Source: Distichodus sexfasciatus (lineage: Eukaryota; Chordata; Actinopteri; Characiformes; Distichodontidae). Taken from it: 64,000 nt of DNA. Shown here in pieces: positions 55,275-64,000 of this stretch (positions are counted from its first letter, which is position 1; each line of letters starts with the position of its first letter). Below the pieces are notes generated by a model. It was not told the DNA's origin. It was given only the letters and a program-made list of their open reading frames with translations, and did not search any database. Where the stretch lies: positions 3,476,318 through 3,540,317 of the forward strand of contig JAVGVS010000010.1 in assembly GCA_032718565.1 (NCBI GenBank). The letters run 5' to 3'. The translations under genes and the position numbers were made by a program.

Positions 55275-55472
55275 CACTGCAAAAAATGAAATCTTAACAA
55301 GCCAGAAAATCTTAAAAAGAAAAAATAGATCTTGTTTTTATTTTATTTTATGAATAACTGGCTTGACTAGACTTGTATGTGTAAGATAAGTAATCTAATT
55401 TTAAGAAACCTTGGCTACAATTATCTTATTTTAAAAAATTTACTGATTACAAGAACTTCTTAAAATGAAATA
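55275..55472. mobile_element. Second CACTGCAAAAAAT MITE copy, one end lost
   Basis: It starts with CACTGCAAAAAATGAAATC, then CAAGCCAGAAAATC, CTTGTTTTTATTTT, ACTGGCTTGACTAGACTTG and AATTATCTTATTTTAAAA. The far terminus is missing. It sits immediately after the resumed SINE-B segment, so the SINE was hit twice by the same family. Confidence 0.75.
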
Positions 55473-55859
55473 ATGAATGAAGGAATGAATTGTCTAATAT
55501 GACCTGAATTTAGCACATTGTACACATTGTTACACATTGAAATATAACAGTCTGGAGTATGACCTTTTTCTTTGGTTGTCTGATGTTCCTTTTTACTGCT
55601 GTGTCTACTGCCCTCACTAATGATCAGCAATTCTGTTAGACATCAACCTCAGTTTTCCAACCAATCCAGAGAAAGACACTGAGGATTTCGATTTTTGCGT
55701 CTCACCATTTTAAGGTATTATGTTGAAACATGATGGTGCACTTTTTGCTTTATTTTTAATACCTGCACAGACTAAGATAAACCATGAGTGTTTGTTTAAT
55801 CCTGCTTTTGTAAAGGGCATTCTGTGTTTTATTTTCTTTACTATGCCAGAAGTGGAGGC
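55473..55859. other. Unique AT-rich non-coding DNA
   Basis: Nothing recognised. Confidence 0.35.
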
Positions 55860-56273
55860 AGCTGATTGTAAGATCTCAGCCCAGACCAAGGGAGGAGTCC
55901 ACCTCATCGGAAAGGCCATCTGACCAGGACTCCAGTTCCACACCCCAGACTACCAGATCAGCGTCACCAGAGTTTTAACCAATCACATCCACATCACCTG
56001 TATTTAAGGACTTTCCGTTACAACCATTCCCGCGAAGTATTGTTATGTCTAGTTCTACATACCAAGCATTCTTTGTGTTTGCCTGCCTCAGTTTTGACCA
56101 TTGCTTTCAGTTTTTGGATCACCCCTCTGCTTCTGGCGATTTGGATTTGTTTGCTCTGTGGACTGTGTTTTCTGGTTTTGACATCTGCTTGAATAAACTC
56201 TTGGTTTTTCATCAATCTAATCCTGTGCTGGTTCTGTCGACTCTGCGTTTGGGTTCACCTACCGATAGCTGAT
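55860..56273 (+). mobile_element. Solo LTR-like unit with AGCTGAT direct repeats
   Basis: Body 55867-56266. It begins TGTAAGATCTCAGCCCAGAC and has a TGTATTTAAGGAC promoter-like word at about 56000. GCTTGAATAAACTCTTGG, the polyadenylation word, lies at about 56188, and it ends CTGCGTTTGGGTTCACC-TACCG. It is the same family as 22285-22716 on the other strand. AGCTGAT occurs at 55860-55866 and 56267-56273 and may be the target duplication, although the last bases of the canonical ...TTACA end are lost. No gag-pol sequence is adjacent. Confidence 0.65.
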
Positions 56274-56458
56274 ACACTGATAGCGTAACACATAGGGTGT
56301 TCGCCCCATTACCGGTTCGAATCCCAGGGCTGTTAAAGGTATCACTGAGGCACTCATGAGCAAGGTACCATCCCCAAACACTGCATTTGACTCATCCATC
56401 ATGGATGGGTCAAATGCACAGGTCACATTTTGTGTGTTCACAATGACAATCGCTCACA
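56266..56458 (+). mobile_element. SINE-B, sense, shortened
   Basis: Head CACTGATAGCGTAACACATAG and ACCGGTTCGAATCCC (B-box). Then TTAAAGGTATCACTGAGGC, AGCAAGGTACCATCCCC, GATGGGTCAAATGCACAGG, TCACATTTTGTGTGTTCAC. The internal TGCTGTGCTGTGG part and the GCGCTGCCC part are deleted. Its 5' edge is at the LTR junction. Confidence 0.85.
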
Positions 56459-56879
56459 AGAGGAGGATTCCTATTATTAGGGGTTCTGGGCAGACTTTCA
56501 TTAAGTGGCTTTGATGCACTATATATACAAATGCTGTACGATCTAAAATAATTACACTGACTTCAAATATAATCAGGCCTAACCTTTGATGTTAGCCTAC
56601 TGCAATAATGAATAGGTCTTGTCGTAATATTGGCTAAAAATATCCACAAAGTACAGTGTGTACAGATTTGCTCACTCTTGCATGGATCTGCTCATTTAAT
56701 ATCTCCTGTCTCAGTGGCTTACACAGTGGCTCTGCTAAAGCATCTGGTGAACACCACATGCACACACATACATAGCCACTTTACACCAGTACCAGTAAAC
56801 ATATTCTAGCACATATAAAATGTGCACCATGTGCCAACGACCAACGTCGCTAAACAATGTTAGGTTTAAAAGCTCAGAC
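56459..56879. other. Unique non-coding DNA
   Basis: Nothing recognised. Confidence 0.35.
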
Positions 56880-57290
56880 AGAACATGAAAACCTTAAGGC
56901 ATAGAGGGATTCCAAAAAAATCACTGAACAAACTGAGGCTTAGAGAAGATTTGATGGAAGACATTGCGACGTGGGAGCCCAGTGAGTCACCAACGCTGCC
57001 TGACTCAGTGGTGCGCGTTGGCAAAGGGAATAAACACACACAGTTGGGCCCGGTCGCGGTGCTGTGAGTGGGGCCCTGGCCCTGGCTCCAATCCCCAGGC
57101 CCACAGTGTACAGCTGCTTCCAATGTGGCCTGCGCTTCAGATCAGCTGAGTGGGCCACAGGTGCTGCCTGTCGCTTCGCTAGACTCCAGCACGAGCACAC
57201 CGAAGCCCGTCCTCTCTCCCACTGCTCAGTGCTGCCTGATTCTCTGATCACACAACAGTTCGTACACTCACACACATGCACTTTTAAATG
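56880..57290 (+). other. GC-rich block with a zinc-finger-like reading frame
   Basis: This is among the most GC-rich unique stretches. One plus frame (56885-57067) reads 60 codons and ends at a TGA. The next frame (57064-57339) contains YSCFQCGLRFRS followed by a His-rich segment with HEH about 25 residues later. The CxxC-xxxF start resembles a C2H2 zinc finger, but the spacing to histidines is not canonical. A plausible acceptor (GGCTCCAATCCCCAG, ending 57098) precedes it. No flanking exons are recognised. It may be an exon fragment, a pseudogene or a conserved regulatory block. Confidence 0.2.
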
Positions 57291-57799
57291 TATTGAGTCC
57301 CTGAGAATACAACTTAAGTGTAGCAGTTCAGTGTGGTAGCAGGAAGGATACCTTTATTGATGAGGCATTAAAAACCAGACCATAGAGACCAACTAACTTC
57401 CAATGTACAAACAAATCGCTTCATATCCAACAAAACTCTTCCCCTAACGTGGGCACCTTACTCATTATTATCCTCCTCAGATTTTTCCAAGCACCATAGA
57501 CATTACCCAGAGATGTCTACACACTTCTGTCCAATGATTAAGTTTATCATTAATTATCCCAATTACTTTTGGTAATTTTTGTTCCACTTCTTAAATCACT
57601 TTCATCAACACAACACCCCTTCAGTGTCTTTCAGTGCATTTCAGAAACTTGATTGACCCAAAATCTCAGTGCTCAGCACTTGATTTTAAACTACTTCTGA
57701 CAATTCAGCCCAAACAATGTTTTAAAAAGAGTTCATGTCGTCCTAGGAAAATGTTTTAAAAGCATTCCACAAATTTTAAAAAACGAAAATGGGCCTTAA
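57291..57799. other. Unique non-coding DNA
   Basis: Nothing recognised. Confidence 0.35.
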
Positions 57800-58170
57800 T
57801 TAAAGGTCCCATATTAGGAAAAAATCACTTTTTCTGCTCTTTGGACATCCATTTGGGTCTGTACTGCCTCTACACACACTGTAAGTTTAATAAAAATGGT
57901 CAATTGTGTATTAATTTGCCAATATCTGAAACCATGTGTTTAAACGAGCCCTTTAAAGTAGAGGACATTTGAATAACTTCATATCTGAGAAGCTCCGCCC
58001 ACCAGGTAGAACTGCTAGTGTTTTCTGGTCTGCCATGTTTTCTCGCAAGCGCTAGCTTAGGAATCACAATGAAGAAGTCTACAGGCAGAGTGTCGAGTTG
58101 AACATGTCTGTTTAGCTTTCCGAACCGTCTGTACTAATGAACTGCAGTTAGCTCACGCAAGTACGCTCAT
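57800..58170 (+). mobile_element. TTAAAGGTCCCATATTA-type element, one end visible
   Basis: TTAAAGGTCCCATATTAGG at the left is the terminus also seen at 48885. TTTCTGCTCTTTGGACATCC and ATTTGGGTCTGTACTGC continue the match (compare 48905-48940). It extends to about 58170 through GAAGCTCCGCCCACC. The opposite inverted end is not identifiable, so the right limit is approximate. Confidence 0.7.
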
Positions 58171-58236
58171 TATGTATCAAATAAAGAAGAGAAATAGCAA
58201 CTAATAATTAGAGATTATTATTTAAATTTTTCATTA
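58171..58236. other. Unique AT-rich spacer
   Basis: Nothing recognised. Confidence 0.3.
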
Positions 58237-58400
58237 TTTATCAGATGCTCTCATCCAGAGCTACTTACATTTACTAATGACTGAAACAGTCTCCAGGGAG
58301 ACACCTGGAGGTTCTTGCTCAGGGGCTCAGCTGGAGGTAGGGTATAGCGAGATTTGAGTCACAACTTCTTGATCCATAACATAAGTCACCACTCTACGAA
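58237..58400 (-). mobile_element. V-SINE-like element, antisense
   Basis: TTTATCAGATGCTCTCATCC and AGAGCTACTTACAT form the complement of the L2-type SINE tail. GGTTCTTGCTCAGGGGCTC is the central domain complement. GCGAGATTTGAGTCACAACT stands where the B-box would be, and ACTCTACGAATTTAGC is near the head. It is old, with a strongly eroded head. Confidence 0.8.
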
Positions 58401-59413
58401 TTTAGCATATATGACATTTAGAAGACAACTGAGCAAACATTTTGCCTGAAAAGTGGAGTTACCTTTATTCATCTTGAGAAATTGCCAGGTATCTTTTATG
58501 ACCTCTTAGGGTCAGAACTTTTATGTCTCATCTAACAGAAGATGCTCTAGGAATTGATTTTACGTGCCATCTTGAGGACATTACAATTTTATAGTATAGT
58601 TTCTACATCCCTTTAATCTCACACACTAAAATAAAACAGCGGCTGTTGAGATTTAATTTGAACGTATATACACCATTCCATTAGATGTATTTGTTATAAA
58701 ACAAATTACAACTTACAACAGTTGTTGGGACAGATAAACAAATGTAATCTTATAGCACTCTCAAATAACCATTCCATCTTGCTTGTTATACTTTGCATGT
58801 TCCTGTTGTGGGAATGTATTCCTTTTATTAGTAATGTGATTGATTTGGTCAGTCAAGAACATTCATCTTGTTGCTTTAGCGGTACATTTCAGGTCGTTGT
58901 CCTGCCCCAGGGTGTTGCAGAAATATCATCCATAAAGACAAGTAAACTGGTCCCACATGACAATGGCACCACGTTTCCCACATGAGGTGACATGTTTTGG
59001 ATAATGAGCACGAGAACTCTGCAGGATTTAAAATGCATTGCTTTTTAAAGCCTTTCTTTTTCTTCTTTTCCGGCATCATTATGGCCTGCTTTTCTTCTTT
59101 GGTCGGAGAGAAACAGTAACAATTTATTCAATTGCAAATGTCCCATCCAGAATCATCTTGAGACCATTTGTAATCGGTGTTGTGCATGAGGTGATGATGT
59201 AACAACATGTAACACACAGCTGGCCAAGGGAAAACTGAGCAGCTGACTGTCTAATTACGTGTGGCTCCATGAATCCTGTTGACCATGTATAAAAAAAACT
59301 GTGATTCTTTTACAGTTTACTCAATATGCATTTTGCTAACCATCTATACTTCAACAGTAATTAATGTTAATTTGCTTCTGGAAAACATCGATTATCTAGG
59401 TAAAACATTAATT
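58401..59413. other. Unique AT-rich non-coding DNA
   Basis: Nothing recognised. Confidence 0.4.
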
Positions 59414-59676
59414 CTGTGGCAGTTGGTAGCATAACGGTTAGGAAGTTGGCCCTGTGATCGGAAGGTCGCTGGTTTATGTTCCGGACCAGTAAAGGTACCA
59501 CTGAGCTGCTCATGGGCAACGTACCGTCCCCAAGCAGAGCTCGCTGGATGCTGCCAAAAAAGCTGATTGCTACTTTTTCACAGATAGGTAAAATCCAGAA
59601 GTCACATTTCATTGTGGTGCACTGTGTGCTATGCTGTGGTGCATTCACAATGACAAATCATTACTTACTTCAGTTT
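59414..59676 (+). mobile_element. SINE-B, sense, nearly full length
   Basis: Head CTGTGGCAGTTGGTAGCATA-ACGGTTAGG (A-box) and TCGCTGGTTTATGTTCC (B-box disturbed by an insertion). Then CCAGTAAAGGTACCACTGAG, AACGTACCGTCCCCAAGC, AAGTCACATTTCATTGTGG, GTGTGCTATGCTGTGG, ATTCACAATGACAAATCATT. It is the best-preserved head of the family in the window. Confidence 0.92.
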
Positions 59677-59837
59677 TAAATTTTATTTAAATTAAAACCT
59701 CAAAACCCCCACAATGGTTTTAGTTTGACGATATAGGCCCTATATGTGTGTGTTAACATTTATTGGCCCTTTTAAAACGAACAACTAGTCACTGACTCAG
59801 TAGTCAGTATAGAAAACCTACCATTATTGGCACTTAC
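59677..59837. other. Unique spacer
   Basis: Nothing recognised. Confidence 0.3.
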
Positions 59838-60166
59838 TTTTGCAGTGGTTAGTGCTGCCGCCTCACAGCGAGAAGGTCTTGGGTTCAATCCCCATGTTGG
59901 CGATAGGGGCTTTCTGTGTGGAGTTAGCATTTGTTGCATGTGTTTCCTTGTGTTCATGTGGGTTTTCTTCGGGGCTCCTGTTTCCTCCCTCAGTCCAAAA
60001 GCATGCATTATAGGTTGATTGGCAAATCTAAATTGATCCTGTGCGTGGTTGTGTGTGTGCTTTCTGGGGTGTGTTGGTGCCTGCACAGGGTTGGTCCCCA
60101 CCTCGTGCCTGTAGTCACGCAACTCCAATAGAGATTAAGCAGTTCAGATAATGACTGACTGATTGA
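59838..60166 (+). mobile_element. SINE-A, sense, near full length
   Basis: Head GCAGTGGTTAGTGCTGCCGC with CTTGGGTTCAATCCCC (B-box). Then GGCTTTCTGTGTGGAGTTAG, CAGTCCAAAAGCATGCATTA, GGGTTGGTCCCCACCTCG, GAGATTAAGCAGTTCAGATA and an ATGACTGACTGATTG tail in place of (GAAT)n. Confidence 0.92.
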
Positions 60167-60769
60167 CTTTTTTCCACTCACCCCTGTTGTAGTTGTCTTT
60201 AAGTCTTTTTTTAGTTTGGATAAGGATAAGCGCATTTACAACAGTGTTGAATTTGCTACAAGTCACCAACTTGCTGGCCTACATTTTATTTTAAAAGGCT
60301 GGTGCCTTTTGATTGCCTACATTGGGTAAATAACTGCTTTATTTGTGAAAACAATATTAGGCTCCAAACCAATATCTTGAATTCTTGTAAATATGGACAC
60401 TTTGCCATTTTATTTATAAAACTGATTGGATTCTAAGTTATGATTGGGTAAGAAAAGAGAGAAGGAAACACTGAAAATATATAAGAAACTTGAATAAAAA
60501 ACCTTGGTTTTTATTTTGGAGTAGGTCACTCTGGCCCTCAATAGGCCAAGAAACAGCTCTGAGTGAAGCTTTACAGACCTCCACAGGGGCTATATTCTCA
60601 AACTGTGCCCCAACAAAATGATGATAAAGGTAGGAGGTCCTTTTAAATTTGCCGGTACCCTCACTACACTGTGTTTGTGTGGGTGTGTGTTTGCATGATT
60701 GTGTGTGTGTGTGTTTGTGTACATATGCATGAACACAGCAAGAAGATGACAGACTCCCACTCTCCCACT
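60167..60769. other. Unique non-coding DNA with TG-rich tract
   Basis: Interrupted (TG)n at 60671-60722. Otherwise nothing recognised. Confidence 0.4.
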
Positions 60770-61100
60770 CTCACCTCTCAGCAGGTGGCTAAAGAGCTGC
60801 AAATGAGAGCGCTGAAGGGTCCACAACCGGGTTGCTCTTTCCCATGTTTCACAGCATCGTGCTCTTACATACGGCCTCGGGCCTACGTCACCGTAAACCT
60901 CTCTTGTCATAATGTCTTGTGGATTGCCTGATTGACATCCACGCACCTCCTATTGTCACTCTTGTTAGGCTAATTAAGCTCAGTGATTTCCCACTGCTTC
61001 TCAGGTGGGCGGCTGGCCGTGTCTGCTGTATTTGCCTATGACTGCAGGTCGCATGATGTATTAATATGATCCTGACCATCTGTTTCTGGGGCTCGGACCA
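60770..61100. promoter_or_regulatory. Candidate conserved non-coding element
   Basis: Repeat-free block of balanced composition with CpGs and site clusters: GTTAGGCTAATTAAGCTCAG (homeodomain), GATTGCCTGATTGACATCC (TGATTGACA is PBX/MEIS-like), CAGGTGGGCGGCTGGCC (E-box and GC box), TGTATTAATATGATCC. It is the most enhancer-like stretch in the window by motif density. Inference only. Confidence 0.32.
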
Positions 61101-61265
61101 GCCTGGTCATTCTCCCAGTGGAGTCAGTCAGGACAAGTGCAACAAGACTTCAACTAATGCTTACAGACAACAAATTTGTTCCTCCAAGCTGGAAGAAAAC
61201 CTCACAGACCAGCATAGATTGTAAGTGGTTCCTACTGGTTTTGCAATTCTCAAAGAATTTAAGTG
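61101..61265. other. Unique spacer
   Basis: Nothing recognised. Confidence 0.3.
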
Positions 61266-61473
61266 AATTTAAGTGAGTGATTGTCGTTGTGAACAGCACA
61301 GCACAGCACACAGTGAACCAAGACAAAATGTGACCTATGGATTTGACCTGTCCGTGAAGGAGCAGGGCTTGGGGACGGTGCTTTACTCATTAGTGCCTCA
61401 GTTGAACCTTTTCCAGTCCAGGATTTGAACTGATCATGAGGCTAATTCTCTAACTGTTACACTACCAACTCAA
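61266..61473 (-). mobile_element. SINE-B, antisense (left arm of third pair)
   Basis: GTGATTGTCGTTGTGAACAG, ACAGCACACAGTGAACCAAG, TGTGACCTATGG, TTGACCTGTCCGTGAAGGAG, TTGGGGACGGTGCTTTACTC, CCAGTCCAGGATTTGAAC and head complement TCTAACTGTTACACTACCAACT. The part between the tail and the centre is shortened. Confidence 0.88.
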
Positions 61474-61660
61474 AGAGTCAGAGTCAAACTCAGTTGCACT
61501 TATTACAACAAGGTAAAACACCAGGTCAAACAACAATGATAAAGGCATAACAAATGTGTCTTCAAAAAGGTTTAAACTTGTCAAGTCAAACTTGACATCC
61601 CAAGAAAACATGAGAAAAGGTTCTTTGAGGCAACAAGGGCTGCAATACTTCAGTAAGACA
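61474..61660. other. Unique spacer between SINE-B arms
   Basis: Would be the loop of a hairpin formed by the flanking SINE-B copies. Nothing else recognised. Confidence 0.3.
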
Positions 61661-61798
61661 CTGCGGCAGTTGGTAGCGTAAAGGTACCATCCCCAACCAC
61701 TGCTCCGCAGGTGCTGCTCATGTTAGCTGCCCACTACTCCTTCATGGACATGCAGAAGTCCCATTTCGTTATGCTCCACTGTGTGGTGTGTTCACATT
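61661..61798 (+). mobile_element. SINE-B, sense, internally deleted (right arm of third pair)
   Basis: CTGCGGCAGTTGGTAGCGTA (head) joins directly to AAGGTACCATCCCCAACC, skipping the B-box region. GCTCATGTTAGCTGCCCACT, CCCATTTCGTTATGCTCCAC and TGTGTGGTGTGTTCACAT follow. Confidence 0.88.
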
Positions 61799-62859
61799 TA
61801 AAACTATAGCCTATATTCTGTACACTATACTAGTATGAGAAGACAAGGTGTGGCCTCAGTTTTGTAGCATGCTAACATGCAAATATATATTCATATAAAT
61901 ATATAAATTTCAGCATAAACTAACAAAAACTGTGCAGTAAGGAATAGAGTTACCTTTAAGAGGTTTATAATAAAACTAGACTTCATGGAACAGGTTAAAA
62001 TGTTGATCAAATGAAAGCAGCTTGCTATATTTTGTTGTTTGCGGTCTTTTTAGTAGCACTCTTCCATCCATGGTGGGATATCAGCAATCATATAATATGA
62101 TTGTTCTCTGTGTTTTAGTGGAGGCTCCGTGTGGTTGCTAAGTGATTTGGTGCTCTAAAGTGATCACTGTAATGAATGTTTATTGGCGTCTTGTGGTTTT
62201 CCCATTTATTAGTTTTAGCGCTGTTGGGACAACTACTCAGGAGAGCAATCTAGGGAACAAGACTTTTTTCTCAAGGGTTACCTGCTGAGCACCTGCTGCA
62301 GGCGACGTACAGGGCTGATTTTATGATTGTTCATGAAGGTCATTTGCCACTTATCACTGGTCAAGATGGTCTAAAAATGTTATCTTGTCTTCAAAGGTGG
62401 TTAGGTGTTATTATCAAAATGAATAGTTATAGAACCAAGCTTAATTAAAGCCTTTTTGGACCAGTATGAATCAGATTTTTCCCTGTTTTTCCAATATTTT
62501 TTCTTTGAACTATGAAAGTCTCAGTTTCTCACATTTGTTCAGTTAATCTTAGAAAATCTCTCACAGATCTCACTGATATAAGTTTTACTGATATCTGGAT
62601 TATCACAATACTGTCTCCATATAACTCATCTATGGTTCACAGAGTTATTGGAAGAAAAAAATTCATGGCAACATTGTTAGTGTTAGAATTTACGGTTAAA
62701 ATTTAGACAAGTGTTTATTAAATTATGCGTAAGTCAAATGCTGGTCTTCGACAGATAGTTTCTCATTTGAAGTTGTCTGCAAATCAGCAAGTATGGCTGA
62801 TAAATAGATTCTTTAAGGAATGTGCTATTGATTTAGACTGAAAGTGTTTGATTTAGTAC
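61799..62859. other. Unique AT-rich non-coding DNA
   Basis: Nothing recognised. Confidence 0.4.
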
Positions 62860-63240
62860 CAATTCCCCCTCTCTCATTAAGGTGTCTTTGCAGAAACATG
62901 ATAGTGGTGGCTATTAAATTACCTGTCTCTTGGCATTTGATAAGTGAAATGCGTAATAGAGAGATTACTGAGAGAGAGGTCGGTCATCTCACGCCTGCCT
63001 GTAATATAATGCCTGCCTATGTTCATTAGTGTGTGGACACCTTCGTGGCAGGGGATTAGCATTAGCTGTCTGATATCTCCATCTCCCTACTGAAAAAAGA
63101 TCCCCACAAAAAGGCCTTTTTAGAGGTGGAGAATTCTTCAGCTTGTGTGGTCTGTGCCAGATAATGAATTAAATTTCCCATCATCTTTTTATTCCTCTGG
63201 AACTTTTAATTTTATTACTGTAATGCCGGATTCTGGGTTT
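62860..63240. promoter_or_regulatory. Candidate conserved non-coding region
   Basis: Unique and repeat-free with many AT-hook/homeodomain words in a less AT-rich frame: GGCTATTAAATTACCTG, GGGGATTAGCATTAGCTG, GATAATGAATTAAATTTCCC, CTTTTAATTTTATTACTG. No domain in any frame. Inferred only. Confidence 0.28.
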
Positions 63241-63517
63241 GAATATTACTGCAAGATTAGACTTGTTTCATGTTCAATTGTTTTTGCTAAATCACTGACT
63301 CACTGAAAACAATGAATTAACCAATTTAGTCATCTGTAATGGTTTGACCATGTTGTTTCTTAAATTACTAACATGCTTGATTAAGTCCATTCTCAACTGT
63401 TTTCTCAGTTTTTAATTTTTTGGATTTAAGCAATTTCATTTGTGAGTTATTAGGCAAATAATAGATTAATTTGCATCACAGTTAAATATGAGTCGCTATA
63501 TTATTGTTTCACTGTCA
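63241..63517. other. Unique AT-rich non-coding DNA
   Basis: Nothing recognised. Confidence 0.35.
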
Positions 63518-63560
63518 ACACACGCGCACACACACGCGCACACACACACACACACACACA
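63518..63560. repeat. (CA)n microsatellite with CG interruptions
   Basis: CA dinucleotides over 43 bp, with two CGCGCA breaks in the first half and a pure array after. Confidence 0.97.
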
Positions 63561-64000
63561 GTTTTTCATAATTCCTTAATATTCTTGGAATTGACGTGTT
63601 GACACTGTGCATCCCAAAGCAATTATGCAGAGACTAATATGTTTCACCCCATGTAACCCCTTCGAGAATACTTCAATGGATTTTATTTGTTGTGCATATT
63701 TATTTTTAGGTGAACATATTAAGATCACATTAAGGTGCAAACAAGATTCAAAACTACTTTTGAGGTTGTAATCGTTAAGTTCTAAATGGTGAGGAAGTCT
63801 AAGATTTGCAGCAGAAGCAGCAAAGCTGATTTACATGAACATCAGTATCTGTTGCATTGCATCACGCACAGATAAGGCATATGACCATAGCTCAGGGCTT
63901 TCTTTGGTGATGCAGTGAATGATTCAAGACTTCCCAAGGTTACTCCCTGTCTGCAACTGTAGGGCTGATGACATTTCACTGGTAAAAGTGTGTGTTTATG
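63561..64000. other. Unique non-coding DNA to window end
   Basis: No repeat or gene recognised. Confidence 0.4.

Noticed and set aside
59414..59470. tRNA gene suggested by A- and B-box-like sequence
   Set aside because: Part of the SINE-B head; no complete cloverleaf or anticodon arm can be drawn. The same holds for the SINE-A heads, e.g. near 59850.

Overview
This window looks like ray-finned fish (teleost) nuclear DNA from a gene-poor intergenic or intronic region. I find no supportable protein-coding gene, rRNA or functional tRNA gene. The teleost call rests on the repeats: two families of tRNA-headed SINE that I recognise from fish genomes, V-SINE-like elements with an L2-type tail, a Tc1/mariner element with long inverted repeats, TTAA-flanked and hAT-like MITEs, a solo-LTR family, and dense (CA)n/(GA)n microsatellites. 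DNA is AT-rich overall. Open reading frames are short, lack start context or family motifs, and mostly run through repeats. The longest (176 codons, 35071-35601) has no recognisable domain.

Layout. 1-10 kb: mostly unique AT-rich DNA with a 352-bp TTAA-flanked MITE (3443-3794), two SINE-A copies (one with a 13/14 target-site duplication at 5060-5407) and a perfect 38-bp tandem duplication (6989-7064). 10-21 kb: three copies of a (CA)n-associated repeat, a 22-bp minisatellite inside a dispersed element (13814-14010, with a relative at 20807-20918), a GC-rich unique block near 13 kb, a LINE-type 3' tail (17935-18126), and several MITEs. 22-31 kb: an LTR-like unit (22285-22716) inside decayed DNA-transposon sequence, SINE-A copies including one with a perfect 13-bp target-site duplication (25808-26169), and a truncated CAGTCCCTCC-type transposon (30357-30755). 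32-43 kb: microsatellites, V-SINE-like elements, SINE-A copies, a long pyrimidine tract and several unique homeodomain-site-rich blocks. 43-50 kb: a locally duplicated non-coding block (43236/44046), a head-to-head SINE-B pair, a complete CAGTCCCTCC element (45627-46097) and a hAT-like element with a second MITE nested in it (48614-49147). 50-62 kb: an internally deleted Tc1 element that keeps the transposase C-terminus, the best-formed (CA)n-associated repeat after the one at 10.9 kb, a SINE-derived perfect-style palindrome, a SINE-B copy split by MITE insertions, a second LTR next to a SINE-B, and further SINE pairs. 62-64 kb: mostly unique DNA.

How the parts relate: there is no pathway here. 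The interpretable biology is repeat dynamics (insertion order, inverted SINE pairs able to fold, microsatellite-coupled dispersal) plus unique blocks that read like candidate conserved non-coding regulatory elements. The latter are inferences from base composition and motif content only and need cross-species alignment. I did not find a convincing new molecular system; the best leads are the recurrent head-to-head SINE-B pairs, the (CA)n-bracketed repeat, and the duplicated block at 43-44 kb.
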